Shown in pieces: positions 23,450-34,429 of a stretch of DNA of 64,000 nt. The notes under the pieces were generated by a model, which saw only the letters and a program-made list of their open reading frames with translations, searched no databases and was not told where the DNA came from. The translations under genes and the position numbers were made by a program. The DNA is from Arbacia lixula (Eukaryota > Echinodermata > Echinoidea > Arbacioida > Arbaciidae): positions 32,586,006 through 32,650,005 of the forward strand of contig OZ022577.1 in NCBI GenBank assembly GCA_963669155.1, read 5' to 3'. Within the stretch, counting starts at the first letter, position 1; each line of letters begins with the position of its first letter.

Positions 23450-24168
23450 AAGGAGGTGTTAGGAAGGAGTAGAAACTCGAGCATAATACATTCAAACATC
23501 TGTATGGGTTCTAAAGCGTGCTAATGAATGTCAAAAGCATTTCACAATCACTATAATGCTTTGATGTCCCATGCGCGGCACCGACACTTAGCTGCTGTCA
23601 ACTTGGAAAGCAATATCTTTAATTCACTGTTTTGTCTCTGGAAGCTATGTTTCTTATCACATTTTTGTGCAATTTTCAAGAAAGTTACGGGCAACGCCAC
23701 TAAAGATCCTGTATTCGGTTTTCTTCTAAATACTTGTTGAATGATGCACAAACGGAGATATAAGATAATATTCTTACTTAAACAATTAAAAATATTTCAC
23801 TATCCGCAGGTTTCCATGTGGAATTCAATCAGTATCAAAATTATATCTTAAGCTGCTTGTTTTCATTAACAGAGTTTGCGTGCATTTGCGTGCAACTGAG
23901 ATATTTTAGTAGAAAAAAAAACTGTTTATTTTGGTTCGCTGATATCCCTTTTCCTCACAAAAGTATTGATGCAATCCAACAGAACTGGACAAGCGAAATA
24001 AGACTCTACATTTCTTTTGTTCTATCTGAGAAACCGTTGCTACGCAATCCTGTTCGTTATTATTAAAACACCTGAAAAGCACATGCTGAGAAGACATTTT
24101 TTCGGCGGTGCCACGCATGGGTTCAAAGAAAGAAAGTTGTTTCATATCCTTCCATAACACATCCCTGA
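23450..24168 (+). mobile_element. hAT-type element family 2 (unit B/C spacer)
   Basis: Copy of 4730-5447, ending AACACATCCCTG. A LINE C-terminal fragment follows immediately. Confidence 0.65.
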
Positions 24169-24330
24169 GTGGAACTCATTGAGCAGTGACCTGCAGTCAT
24201 CTGTAACTATCCACACATTCAAGCACAGATTAAAGTGCAACCTGATCAACGTATGTCGTACAGTTCCTGCTGACGCATCTCGTTTATTCCATCAATTAAC
24301 TTTCAGAACAATATCACATTATTTCCTATA
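24163..24330 (+). pseudogene. C-terminal fragment of CR1/L2-type LINE ORF2 (second copy)
   Basis: Duplicate of 5438-5611 with the same WNSLSSDLQSS...FKHRLKCNL reading. Confidence 0.55.
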
Positions 24331-24334
24331 GATT

Positions 24335-25750
24335 TTATTTCTTCTTTTGTTTCCCCCTTCACAACACTTTTTAGCACTCCACAAATGTATACTTCTTTGT
24401 ATAAAACAATTTTTTTTAAGTTAGTAACAATCTTATTTTTGGTATAACTACTTTGTGGTTACTTCACAACGCTCGTCGATAACCTCCCCTTCTGCTCCGA
24501 GTTAATTTCATTTATCTTCGGTTGAAACACCAAAAACTAGAGCTAAAGCAAAAGTGAATAGACAAAGCCACACGGCGTCAGAGACAAACAACTGCAATCA
24601 TATTTTTTTCTTTCCCAAATCTTTACTAAGTCTTTTCTGTGATTTATGGGAATTGCTATTCTATGAAATATATTACCTACAAAAGAGCAGATATAGCGAC
24701 GAGTACATTTAAAAAAAAAAATCGATTCAATTCTTTATTCATTTAACAAACAAAAATAAACAACTTTCATGAACAATGAATATAAGGCATCACAAGAAAG
24801 CCAATGGCTTGTGAGATGTGATAACCTTTATTATATAATTTCATGTACGTATATTATGATCACGTACAAAGGCGGAAATATAACATGACAGATAATTGGT
24901 TCTGACATTGCTATCAAAGAGTACAAAATATCCAAAAAAGTAGATGTCTTTGCACACTTTCACTGGTTTCGCAAACATATCATGTTTTGTGGTTTGGATA
25001 AACCCGTTGTATCAAGTTACGTACACTGACGGATTGCATATACAAACTTTAAAAAAAAAATTAATGCGTTAACCTACTGCTCATCGCATCATGCAACAAA
25101 ATAGAATTGAACAAACCAACATTTATACCACTGTGACATTTTAAGATGCTAGTTTCAATCTCTGTAAAAAAAAAAAAAAAAAAGGAAATGCACATGGCAT
25201 GTGTGATTGACAGTTCTTTCTTACCAGAGGCAGAAAGAAGGGGAAACATCAAGAGTAAAAAGTAAAAACATAAGACCGTCGTTGTGTGCCTATATTAGAT
25301 ATGTATGTTCATATTAAATCACATTATCAGGCTCGTATTGAAAAACAATTCAACATTCGTGTTTCAGCGTATAAGTATGAAGATAACATAATTCTCGGTT
25401 TTCGTTGTCTTGGCTTTTTTTTTTCGTCTTTCTCTTTTCGGCTCGTTGTGATCTAATTATGTGAAGCCTGATCATGTAATTATATTTTGGTATATGGTTG
25501 TATCAGATGAAATTGTGGTTTTTACATATAAAGAAACACAAAGACACACGCAGACACACAGAAACAGTATCATACATATATGACAAATATGCAGAAACAA
25601 ACACACACACACACACATAAACATAAAGCAACATTCAATTTGTAAATTTCTTTATACCAACCTCCACGGCACACATGCACAAATCAAAACGAGCAAAGCA
25701 TTTAATACAAATAAAAGATCGTACAGTATGAGAGTATATATCATCACCGG
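24335..25750. other. Spacer downstream of peptide gene C (no gene seen)
   Basis: AT-rich match to 5612-7395 with a poly(A/T) tract near 25166 and a shortened AC microsatellite near 25530-25625. Nothing else recognised. Confidence 0.5.
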
Positions 25751-25755
25751 AAGCC

Positions 25756-25761
25756 TTTATT
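25756..25761 (-). terminator. AATAAA poly(A) signal, peptide gene copy C
   Basis: Minus-strand AATAAA at the same distance from the exon 3 stop as in copy B, in a 3' UTR that is almost identical between the two copies. Confidence 0.55.
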
Positions 25762-25871
25762 TCCACCATGAACTTGACTAATGATGGCATCCGAATTGAT
25801 CAGATTGGACGCCTCCGCCGATCCACGAGTGTGCTTGCCTGGCACTTGAGGGCATGCTTCCTTTACGGAGC

Positions 25872-25950
25872 TCAGCAGGTTCCGCAGCATCCACTCCAGT
25901 GGTTGCCGTCCTCGCTCACCATCTTCATCTCATACACCCCTTCAAAGTAC

Positions 25951-25992
<42 letters not shown>

Positions 25993-28900
25993 CCACTTAG
26001 AACACAAATCCCATTTACGGAGTTTTTAGAATGTATACTGTATATATCTTGGTATTCATGTCTTGTAATGTATAAGCTTTTCAAATACAATTCATAAATG
26101 ATATTAAGGATACAGGCAGGTACTGTATAAGGCAAAATTCGAGTTTTACCGCATTTGTGGAATGTATTTATGTCGGTATTTATGTCTTTTCATGCACAAG
26201 CTTTGCAAATACAATAAACATTCTTTATGGGAGACTGGTAGGTACTCTCCAGGGCTAAATTGGAGGTTATATCCTAAATATCGGTTTATAAGTAAACCGG
26301 AATGGGGGCGGTTACGGAATAGAATACTGAACTTTTTCAATGAAGTCTTCATGGTATTATTTTATGCTAAACTCAGGGGTGATATTCATTCAAAATGATA
26401 TTTTTCAAAGACTTTGCATAAAATATGATTATATTGAGTTGTTACACTGTTGTAGGTGGTAGCACCTGTCAACCTGACTGTCTCAGTTGATGTTGATATT
26501 TTTCTCAGTCCTGAGATTGGAGTTATCAAGTTAATGTTTGCTTCATAGTGCGAATTACTGGCATATCAGCCCTGCGAACCAGTCTATTAACCACTTCCTT
26601 TTAATGATTTTGGGAAAACTATAATTCCACAAGCGTTGATTACATAGTGTCCAAGCTATTCAATGTGGAGGTGGGTCTGTCTACAATAAAGGGATATTTT
26701 TGGCATAACTGAATCATTTGAAATTATGACCACATTGCACCACCAAATTATGACAGAGTGTTGAATTAATTTCCTCCAAAATAACTTGAGCTAAAACCCT
26801 GCTCTGAATGTTTATTTATTCTATATTTCTAAAATAATCCTCTACAAATTTACCATAGCACATTGGTAACGGGACAGACGAGTGTGTTACAAACTCGTCT
26901 GTCCCGTTACCAACGTGCTATGGCAAATTTCTACAGGGCAAATTTTCTGAAGCGTACTATTTCCATTTCTATTTAGCCTATTTCTCTCCACTGCTGAAGG
27001 AAGGCCTCCTCGTCATTTTTTCATCTTGATCTATCTTGTGCCTTTCGTTTCCATGTCACACTATTATATTCTCTAATATCGTCAATCCACCTCCTACTTT
27101 GTCTGCCTCTTCTTCTGGTGTTAGCTCTGGGGGTCCAGATTGTTAATTTATATTTCCATCTATCATATTTCTTCCTAGCCAGATGACCAGCCCACCTCCA
27201 TTTCTTTGATATAATTTCCTGTACTATGTCTGTCCCGTACTTAAGTTTTCTTTCTCATATCTTGGTTTCTTACTTTGTCCCTTTTTGTAACACCAATCAT
27301 AATTCTTTCCATAGCCCTTTCGGTTACTCTAAGTTTCTCTCCAGTCTCTTGGTTGTGGTCTATGTTTCTGCTCCATAAGAGTGATGCATTGGTTGAAAAT
27401 CTGTTTCTTGAGAGAAAGAGGGAGCTTCTCATCACGAAAGATATAATTGAGCTTGCCAAATTTTGCCCAAGCCAACTGGATCCTTCTATCCACTTCCCCT
27501 GCTGTTTCATTTTCTATGGAGATCTTTTTGCCCAAGTATATGTAGTTGTCATCCTTTTCTACGGTCCTCCCCCAAACTGTGATTTTGTGTTCTTTGAATC
27601 TACTGCTCATCATTACCTTTGTCTTGTGATATTCATTTTTAGTCCAGCTTTTCTACTTTCTTCACTTAGTTCTCGGATCATTTTCTTCAGTTCCTGAGGT
27701 GTATGGCTAAGCAGTAAAATGTCCTCTGCAAATCTGAAATGTGTCAGGTATTCGCCATCCACCACTATTCCCAATGATAGCCAATCAAGGTTTCTGAAGA
27801 CATCCTCAATAGCTGCAGTGACGAAGCTTTGGTGAGATGAGGTCCCCTTATCTTACCCCTTTCAGGATTTTAAACGCATTTGTTGTAGTGCTTTCTAGAT
27901 GTACACGGGCACTAGAGTCCTTATAGATGTTCTTAATTAGGCCAATGTACTTTCCATCTGTGATCTGCTTTTCTAAGGCATTGAATAATGACTGATGGTC
28001 TAGGCTGTAAAATGCCTTCTCGTAATCAAAGAAGCCAAGGCAGATGTCAAAACGGTATTCTTTTGTCTTCTCGATTATCTGGCTCAAGGTGTCGAGATGG
28101 TCTGATGTTCTATATCCTGTACGAAATCCAGCTTGTTCCTGTAGTTGATTTTCATCAAGCTGTTTCTCTACCCTATAGCAAGAAGAATTCGTGTGAAGAT
28201 TTTATATATATGGGGCAACAGACTAATGGGCCTGTAGTTTTTGGTGTCCTTCATGTCCCCTTTCTTGAACAGTATAACTTTTGATTCGCTCAACTGGGTA
28301 GGTACTTGTTCCATTTGCATGATCTTGTTGAACAGTTTTGTTAGGATTGATATGGTGTCCTCTCCCCCAACTTTAAAATATCTGCAGTTATTTGGTGCTG
28401 CCCTGGAGCCTTTCCCCTTTTCATCTGATCTAAAGCACTCTTCACCTCTTCATTAAGTATTGGTGGAAAATCATTTCATTTCTCATTCCAGTCCTCATTT
28501 ACTCTCCAATCTGCTTGATCTGTGCTATAGATTTCTCTATAGAAGTCCTGAATGGCTTGAGTAATCTGTTCTTTGTCATTAACTTCTGTGCCATCTTTTG
28601 TTTTCAGTGATGACAGAAGCTTTTTACCCCTCTCTAACTTTCTGTTAATGATGTTTGGTCCTTTGTGGTTTTCTAGCACTTCACGTATCATCTTAGTCCT
28701 GATCTTTCTCTTTCGCTTTCTTCTCATCTTGCGAATTGTTCTATTCAGCTCTGTATATTCAACTTGGTCACGTTTTGATGTCTGTCTGGATGGCTTAAGG
28801 GCTTTCCTTTTCTCATTCAGTCTATGTATCTCCTCTCTTTCCTTGTCTGTATTGTTTCAATCAATTTTCTCCCCCTTAGCTAGCTTTTCCGCTTATCCAT

Positions 28901-31900
28901 AAATAAATCTGTATGGCTCGTGATGATTCTTCTATCAGATTTGGGTCCTCCTTTGGCTTGACACCAGAAGTATCAGCAATCACCGATTTCCTAGCTCTAT
29001 TTGTAAACCTGGGCCCGTTCTGGCCATGGGCGTTACGACCTCTCTTTGTTCTCAAATACATAAATGATGAAGGGTGTGTGCCATACTCTACCACACTGGC
29101 AAGGTGGATTGGTAGGGGTCGAATGAGTTCCTAGCACTCCAACCCGCAGTAAAGGAACTCTTAAGTCAGATCTGGTTTTTAATTCTGACAGGGGGTCCGG
29201 CACCCCCTCCTCACCCGAGAGCTGATGCCCTAGCGTGGGTTGCCCGGATTAGTCGCCGAGCACTCGACCGTGTAACAAGTAGCACTGGATTACACGATGA
29301 CCAGTGGCAGGACTAGCCTGACCTCACAAAACCTTGTAAAGTGCAAACAATACATTTCTTTGATATTTTATTATTATTGACTGGTTTATTTAAGAGACAA
29401 AAAAGAATTGAAATTTAAGAGATTCATGCAAATGTTACAGTAAATATAACAGAAATGTACCCATTACTGTAGACAGACATGAAAATACACACAGAAATGG
29501 AGCATATTAATGCACATTATGCACAATTTTGATCTTTGGCTAGAAAAAATGAATCCCATTCACCCCTCTTTCTCAATATTTATGTGGTGGAATTTTATAC
29601 TGTTGTCATGGAATTAAAAGAAAAAAAGTGAATATTTCCTTACCATCACCACTCCTGCAGTCCTCCAGAACGTTCACAGCGGCTCTAAAGGAAAGTTACG
29701 AAAAAGTTGTGATCACGTAATAAATAGGATGTGCAACATGATAGACTTGTAACCGTTATTCAAACTTAACATTGAGATAGCTTTTCACACTTTCCAGGTT
29801 CAAAAAGTGTTATTCTGCTTTGAGTTTTGTTTGTTGATTCGGGCACCATATTTTAATGTAAGGCCGATAGTAAGATTATGGCCCCCCCCCCCCTCCTCCA
29901 CACGCATACAGACGTACACAAATATACAAAATCATTACTATTTAAAGGAAATAAACACACAAATATGAACATGATTATCAAGAAAAGTGGAATTAATGCA
30001 TTTACAGATGCATGATAACTTGCGTTGTAAGTAAACTCATCCTGCAGAATGTGCTGTTTCAGTGATATTGTTCTTAGCAAATACAACCGGAATTTCATCC
30101 CAGCAGGAATAATGCAAATGCGCTTACTTTTCATGGCCCTAATCACCTAATTCGGCTTTCCGTGGGTCGCTATTTGGCTCAGGGATCACCCGCTCCAGAC
30201 ACATGACAGAACAATAGTTGCGACAGGATCCGAGCAGTTTCAGCATTTAGAACTAATGTTAGAATTGTGATAGCTTCGATATTCACCCTTTTGCTATTGG
30301 ATTTAGAGCACGGCTTAGACTTGTCCCTGTTTCGAAAAACACCCCCATGTGAAAAGTTTGACATTCATGGAATTAAAAATTTACCGAGTTTTTGTATAAA
30401 ACAGGAAACGGACACACATATAGGCCTACCTTTTTAACTTATCCATCATAATCGAAACATCCACTGTGTCGAAAACCATTTTTTTTACGGTCGATGAATA
30501 CTGCCCCAGTGCACAGATCGTCATTATTTAATAATCCGTTTTCGAAATATTTATTCGAAACTTCCGTATATTCTTTTATAATCAAATTATGCAGCAAAAA
30601 GTATATCGAAGTCTATCATTGTTATCAAGTATTGATTTGAACAAGCCTTGCATTGATGTTAAAGGCTCACGGAAACAAAGTAATGGGCTATTGTAAATTG
30701 TGTACGAAGATTTAGTACCGGACTTAAAAACAGCAGAATGAGTTCAACCTTTTTAGATTGTGAGGGGAAATTTCACGGGAAATTTTCCACCAACAATTAT
30801 TTGTAAATAAGGTAGGTGAGAGAAGGTATTATAACTGGTGATGAAGCTGTTAATATGTTCATGATACCATCTACCATCTAAACCATCACATTTTGTTATG
30901 CCTTCACGGTTTAAGCATTTTTAATTTGGCTACTACCTCAAATAAATCAAAGTCTGGATTCAACTGAGTGCTAGTCAATCATCATGATAAGACACTTCAC
31001 AAGACGCCATTTCTGGCTAAACATTACAAAGTATCCATTACAGTGTTTGCTTGAGAAATATCAACTTTATCGGAAGGGCCCATCTAAGTTGAAATATATT
31101 TTGGCAGGACCTTTTTTAATTAAATTCCTTTCATTTGAGTTCAACTGCAAATCTAATATTATCATTAGTTCTCCTGAATATTAAAAAGTGTTAATAAATA
31201 ATTATTAATGAATATTAATGACACTGTACAATTCACGGGTAGTAATTAATTTTCCGCTTCAAGTTTGCCAGTGTGAAATTTCATTACATCACGAATTGCG
31301 GGTACTAATTAATTTCAATTGATATCGCCACCTCTACAATGTAGCGTACTTTTCCAAGCTTGTTATTTGATTTAACGCGTCATTAAGCCTTAATAAAAAA
31401 AAAAAAGATGCGGTAGATTAAGGCTCAATTTGGTAGCTCCGTGTAAATAATCTATTTGATGTTCTTTCGAGAACTGTGCTTCTTGCTGAAGGGGCTCGAT
31501 TTGGCAATAATTCAGCAAGATCGGAAATCTGGCAGACCTTGCTTGCAAAGGTGCTATTGCACTAGTAAACCCTCTGCTCTGTTTTGAGCTGCATGGTTAA
31601 TTTTGCCCAACAGTGCAAGAGGGCATAAAGAAACCGAACAGCCAATCAGTGCATATGCATGAAATGATGCTTTGTTTTGAACGCTCGTGCAAATACCACC
31701 ATACAGCGCAAACAACGCAAACTTGGATATGGCAAGTTTGATATTTTCTTTCACAAAATTGATTACTTTTCAGGCATCTAGGATATGAATGATTCATGCT
31801 TAAAATGAAATTAAATCGGTTCTTTCATATATTTTGATCGTTTTTTTTTTAGTAAATCAGATAAAAACCCCATGTTTCCTTTTTTTAACTTTTACTCTAT

Positions 31901-32316
31901 CGTTAAGTTTTTTCAACTCTTGATTTGAGGCTTGTTAGCCCGTTGTGTGCCAGACAAAACGGCACTCTGTGGGATTTATGTGCATTACTTGTGAATAAAG
32001 ACACATATGGCACATAAAGAGTTAACAAGACTTGTTACCTTTAAAAAATTATCGAGACACAAATCACCAATCATAATTATGTAAATGACAGCTTGACATG
32101 CAGACTGAATCATATAGCTTTTGGCAGCTATACATGTGCTATTGAGAATCAACATCAAAATTGTATCCATCATAGGTATATGTAATGTTGCCCATGGTGC
32201 CACTCAATGGACACATTTTCTTTAAAAACCTGGGCTTGTTGTACTACGATACAAAGCAACTTACTGGCGAAAGCCGTGGCGATGATAACGCACAGGAACA
32301 CAATGAGGAGCTTCAT
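25872..32316 (-). CDS. Secreted cysteine-containing small peptide gene, copy C (three exons, most intact)
   Basis: Exons are 32265-32316, 29644-29682 and 25872-25939, with consensus donors (GTAAGT, GTAAGG), AG acceptors and matching phase 1 junctions. The signal peptide is identical in residues to copies A and B. Relative to copy A, exon 2 changes Ala-Glu to Gly-Asp. Relative to copy B, exon 3 changes Thr to Lys and Tyr to Asn. The C-terminal CCGTC and the stop are unchanged. A TATA box is at 32411-32418 and an AATAAA at 25756-25761. Intron 1 (about 2.6 kb) has no DIRS, so it shows the pre-insertion state. Intron 2 holds an RTE LINE copy that has lost about 0.9 kb of its endonuclease region. 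The predicted product is a secreted peptide of about 52 residues with no recognised family. Confidence 0.65.
25957..25989. repeat. (GA)n microsatellite beside exon 3 of copy C
   Basis: Pure AG dinucleotide run inside intron 2, about 18 bp from the exon 3 acceptor. It is shorter and interrupted in copy B (7614-7634). Confidence 0.85.
26848..26930. repeat. Long hairpin at the 3' end of the LINE copy
   Basis: TTTACCATAGCACATTGG and TAACGGGACAGACGAGT pair with ACTCGTCTGTCCCGTTACC and AACGTGCTATGGCAAA around a 9-nt loop. The corresponding hairpin in the other copy (8480-8518) is reduced to the inner 15 bp. Confidence 0.8.
26850..29325 (-). mobile_element. RTE-clade LINE, copy with endonuclease deleted
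   Basis: Matches 8480-11790 but jumps at about 28893 from the linker to the 5' region. This removes roughly 0.92 kb that corresponds to 10440-11365, including the whole endonuclease. The junction has a short CAT/CCATA overlap. RT fragments remain, for example the SRFKEHKITVWGRTVEKD block in 27329-27613 and the FFDYEKAFYSLDHQ block in 27848-28087, with the same FAED box as the other copy. Confidence 0.82.
30390..30597 (-). pseudogene. CR1/L2-type RT relic in intron 1, copy C
   Basis: Third copy of the relic, shortened by a small deletion near 30395 that removes the WFQSYM part. Clearly alignable with 12850-13081. Confidence 0.55.
31934..32026. mobile_element. 93-bp MITE, intron 1 copy C
   Basis: Same inverted-repeat element as at 3095-3187. 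Confidence 0.6.
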
Positions 32317-32410
32317 GACGAATCGGAAGTTGATGTCTTTTCAAACACTGAAAGAGTTGATTGTCTCGGGAGTTGAAGTGGTCGAATGAATATACATATC
32401 TGATGCGCCT

Positions 32411-32418
32411 CTTTTATA
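32411..32418 (-). promoter_or_regulatory. TATA box of peptide gene copy C
   Basis: Minus-strand TATAAAAG at the conserved distance from the ATG at 32314-32316. The core promoter is preserved in all three duplicates although the surrounding repeats have shifted. Confidence 0.65.
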
Positions 32419-32489
32419 CGCTTTCCTTGTCTGATCAAAACAAGGGACTAAATCCCGAAATATATGTGCACGCTCTGGTAACTACCGAA

Positions 32490-32695
32490 TGTTCAACAAT
32501 AAAAAAAACATGTCGTAGACCTATGATGATTTATTTTTGCTTCTTGATTTAAGCATAATTAATCATCATTATGCAAGTACCATATGTTTGTTGAATGTTC
32601 AACAATAAAAAAAAACATGTCGTAGACCTATGATAATTTATTTTTGCTTCTAATTTAAGCATAATTAATCATCATTGTGCAAGTACCATATCTTT
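32490..32695. repeat. 105-bp promoter-proximal repeat, two tandem copies in unit C
   Basis: Two tandem copies immediately upstream of the copy C promoter. They are separated by an inverted-repeat element from two further copies at 33130-33357. Confidence 0.65.
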
Positions 32696-32702
32696 CACGA
32701 AT

Positions 32703-33093
32703 GAGGTTTACGGTATACACCATGTGTAAAGTCCTGGGAGGACTGAATTGAGAAAACGTGGATAGAATTGAAGGTGAAATGGACAGACGAGAAAGTGGAG
32801 ATTAGAAAGTAGAGTATTCTTTCGAAATGAGATTAGTCCTGAAAAGGACTGTAAACCAGAAAGCGTGAAGAGACGGACAGTCAATCTGCCCGAAACGTCG
32901 AGTCTACCTCTCTACTTATCAGCTCTTCACGCTTTCTGGTTTACACTCCTTTTCAGGACTAAACTCATTTCGAAAGAATACTCTTCTTTCAAATCTCCAC
33001 TTTCTCGCCTGTCCATTAATTTCACTTCAATTCTATCCACGTTTTCTCATCTCAGTCCTCCCAGGACTTTACACATGGTGTACCGTAAACCTC
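32703..33093. repeat. Foldback element (168-bp arms)
   Basis: Left arm 32703-32870 and right arm 32925-33093 are reverse complements with few mismatches around a 54-nt loop. Unit A keeps only one arm (about 3785-4008). No coding potential. Confidence 0.75.
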
Positions 33094-33129
33094 TCTCGTG
33101 ATTGATCATACCACCATGCAAACCTTCAA

Positions 33130-33357
33130 ACATCATCTACCATATGTTTGTTGAATGTACAACAATAAAAAAAAATGCGGTAGACGTATGATAATTAATT
33201 TTTGCTTTATGATTTAAGCATAATTAATCATTATGTAAGTACCATAATGTTTGTTGAATGTACAACAATAAAAAAAAACATGCGGTAGACCTATGATAAT
33301 TTATTTTTGCTTCTTGATTTAAGCATAATTAATCATTATGCAAGTACCATATGTTTG
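33130..33357. repeat. 105-bp repeat, further two copies in unit C
   Basis: Same unit as at 32490-32695, in the same orientation, ending at an exon 1 fragment of the peptide gene. Confidence 0.6.
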
Positions 33358-33449
33358 TTTGCGTGAGGAGCTTCATGATTAATTGGACGTTGATGTCTTT
33401 TCGAACACTGGAAGTGTTGATTGTCCCGGAAGTTGAAGTGGTAGACTTC
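33358..33449 (-). pseudogene. Exon 1 fragment of the peptide gene (upstream of copy C)
   Basis: 5' UTR plus ATG AAG CTC CTC on the minus strand, then divergent sequence and no splice donor. It sits between the 105-bp tandem repeat and a truncated hAT family 1 element, about 1.1 kb upstream of intact exon 1 of copy C. Confidence 0.7.
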
Positions 33450-34136
33450 CTTTGATCTATGATGATCGCCGCCTCATAAACAAGACATTCAGGTGTTTTA
33501 AACAATGTCCTGTATTTCTAATTAAGCAGTGTCTTCCTCTGAATAACAAAAGAAAATCTGGTTTGAGAAATATGTCAACCGTTCAGCCTTCGCTTGGAGT
33601 TCATAGCTGATCTTATTACACACACTGGGAATTAGTTTCGGGGTGAGCGAAGGGAAGTTTTGATAAAATTATAGAAGGAATTTGGTCCGTAACTTTTTCA
33701 GACATCTCCGGACATGAAATCGAGGTTGTTTCCATGGAAGGTGAAACATGCAATAAACGATTTACAAAATGTTTGTAGGGAAATATGATTGCCCAATGTG
33801 CGATATGGAGGCATTTCTCAGACATATTTTCTACAGTATTCTCGATTTATCACAAAAACGAAGCAATAATATAATATGAAATTCACAGAATCGTATCATT
33901 ATAAGATGTACTACTACTGCACATGTACTTCAGTACATGAAGTGGTTCTGAAATCTTGTGCGCATACAGAATATATCTTCCCCTAAATGCATCAAAAATT
34001 TGTCTTGCATATTTGGCGGCGGTCGTCACTGGATCAAAGAACCAACCACGTCAAATATTCTATTGTGCTATCAATGAACGCGACTGGTGTAGGAATAAAT
34101 TACTCTTCGTGCCGACTCCACTTTTAACACCTTCCT
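33450..34136 (+). mobile_element. hAT-type element family 1 (truncated, upstream of copy C)
   Basis: Third example of the exon-fragment/hAT fusion, ending TAACACCTTCCTG. It marks the right edge of the tandem duplication. Confidence 0.7.
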
Positions 34137-34333
34137 GCTATTACAGTCCACATGTAGTTTCCACACCACTCCGAAAAATCCACATAGAACACGTGATAAA
34201 GACGTCAAAAAAGTCGTCACTATACAGAAAATTTTAGTCTCGTTAAAAATACAACCATGGGCATATATGACGTGACAGTGAGTAAGGATAAGTAAATAGT
34301 ATACGTGCTTAAATTATGCGTAGATACACAATA

Positions 34334-34336
<3 letters not shown>

Positions 34337-34420
<84 letters not shown>
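34337..34420. repeat. (CT)n microsatellite with adjoining poly-C
   Basis: CCCCCCCCC followed by about 80 bp of CT repeats with one TTTT interruption. Reading frames over it are artefacts. Confidence 0.9.
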
Positions 34421-34429
34421 AGCCACCCC

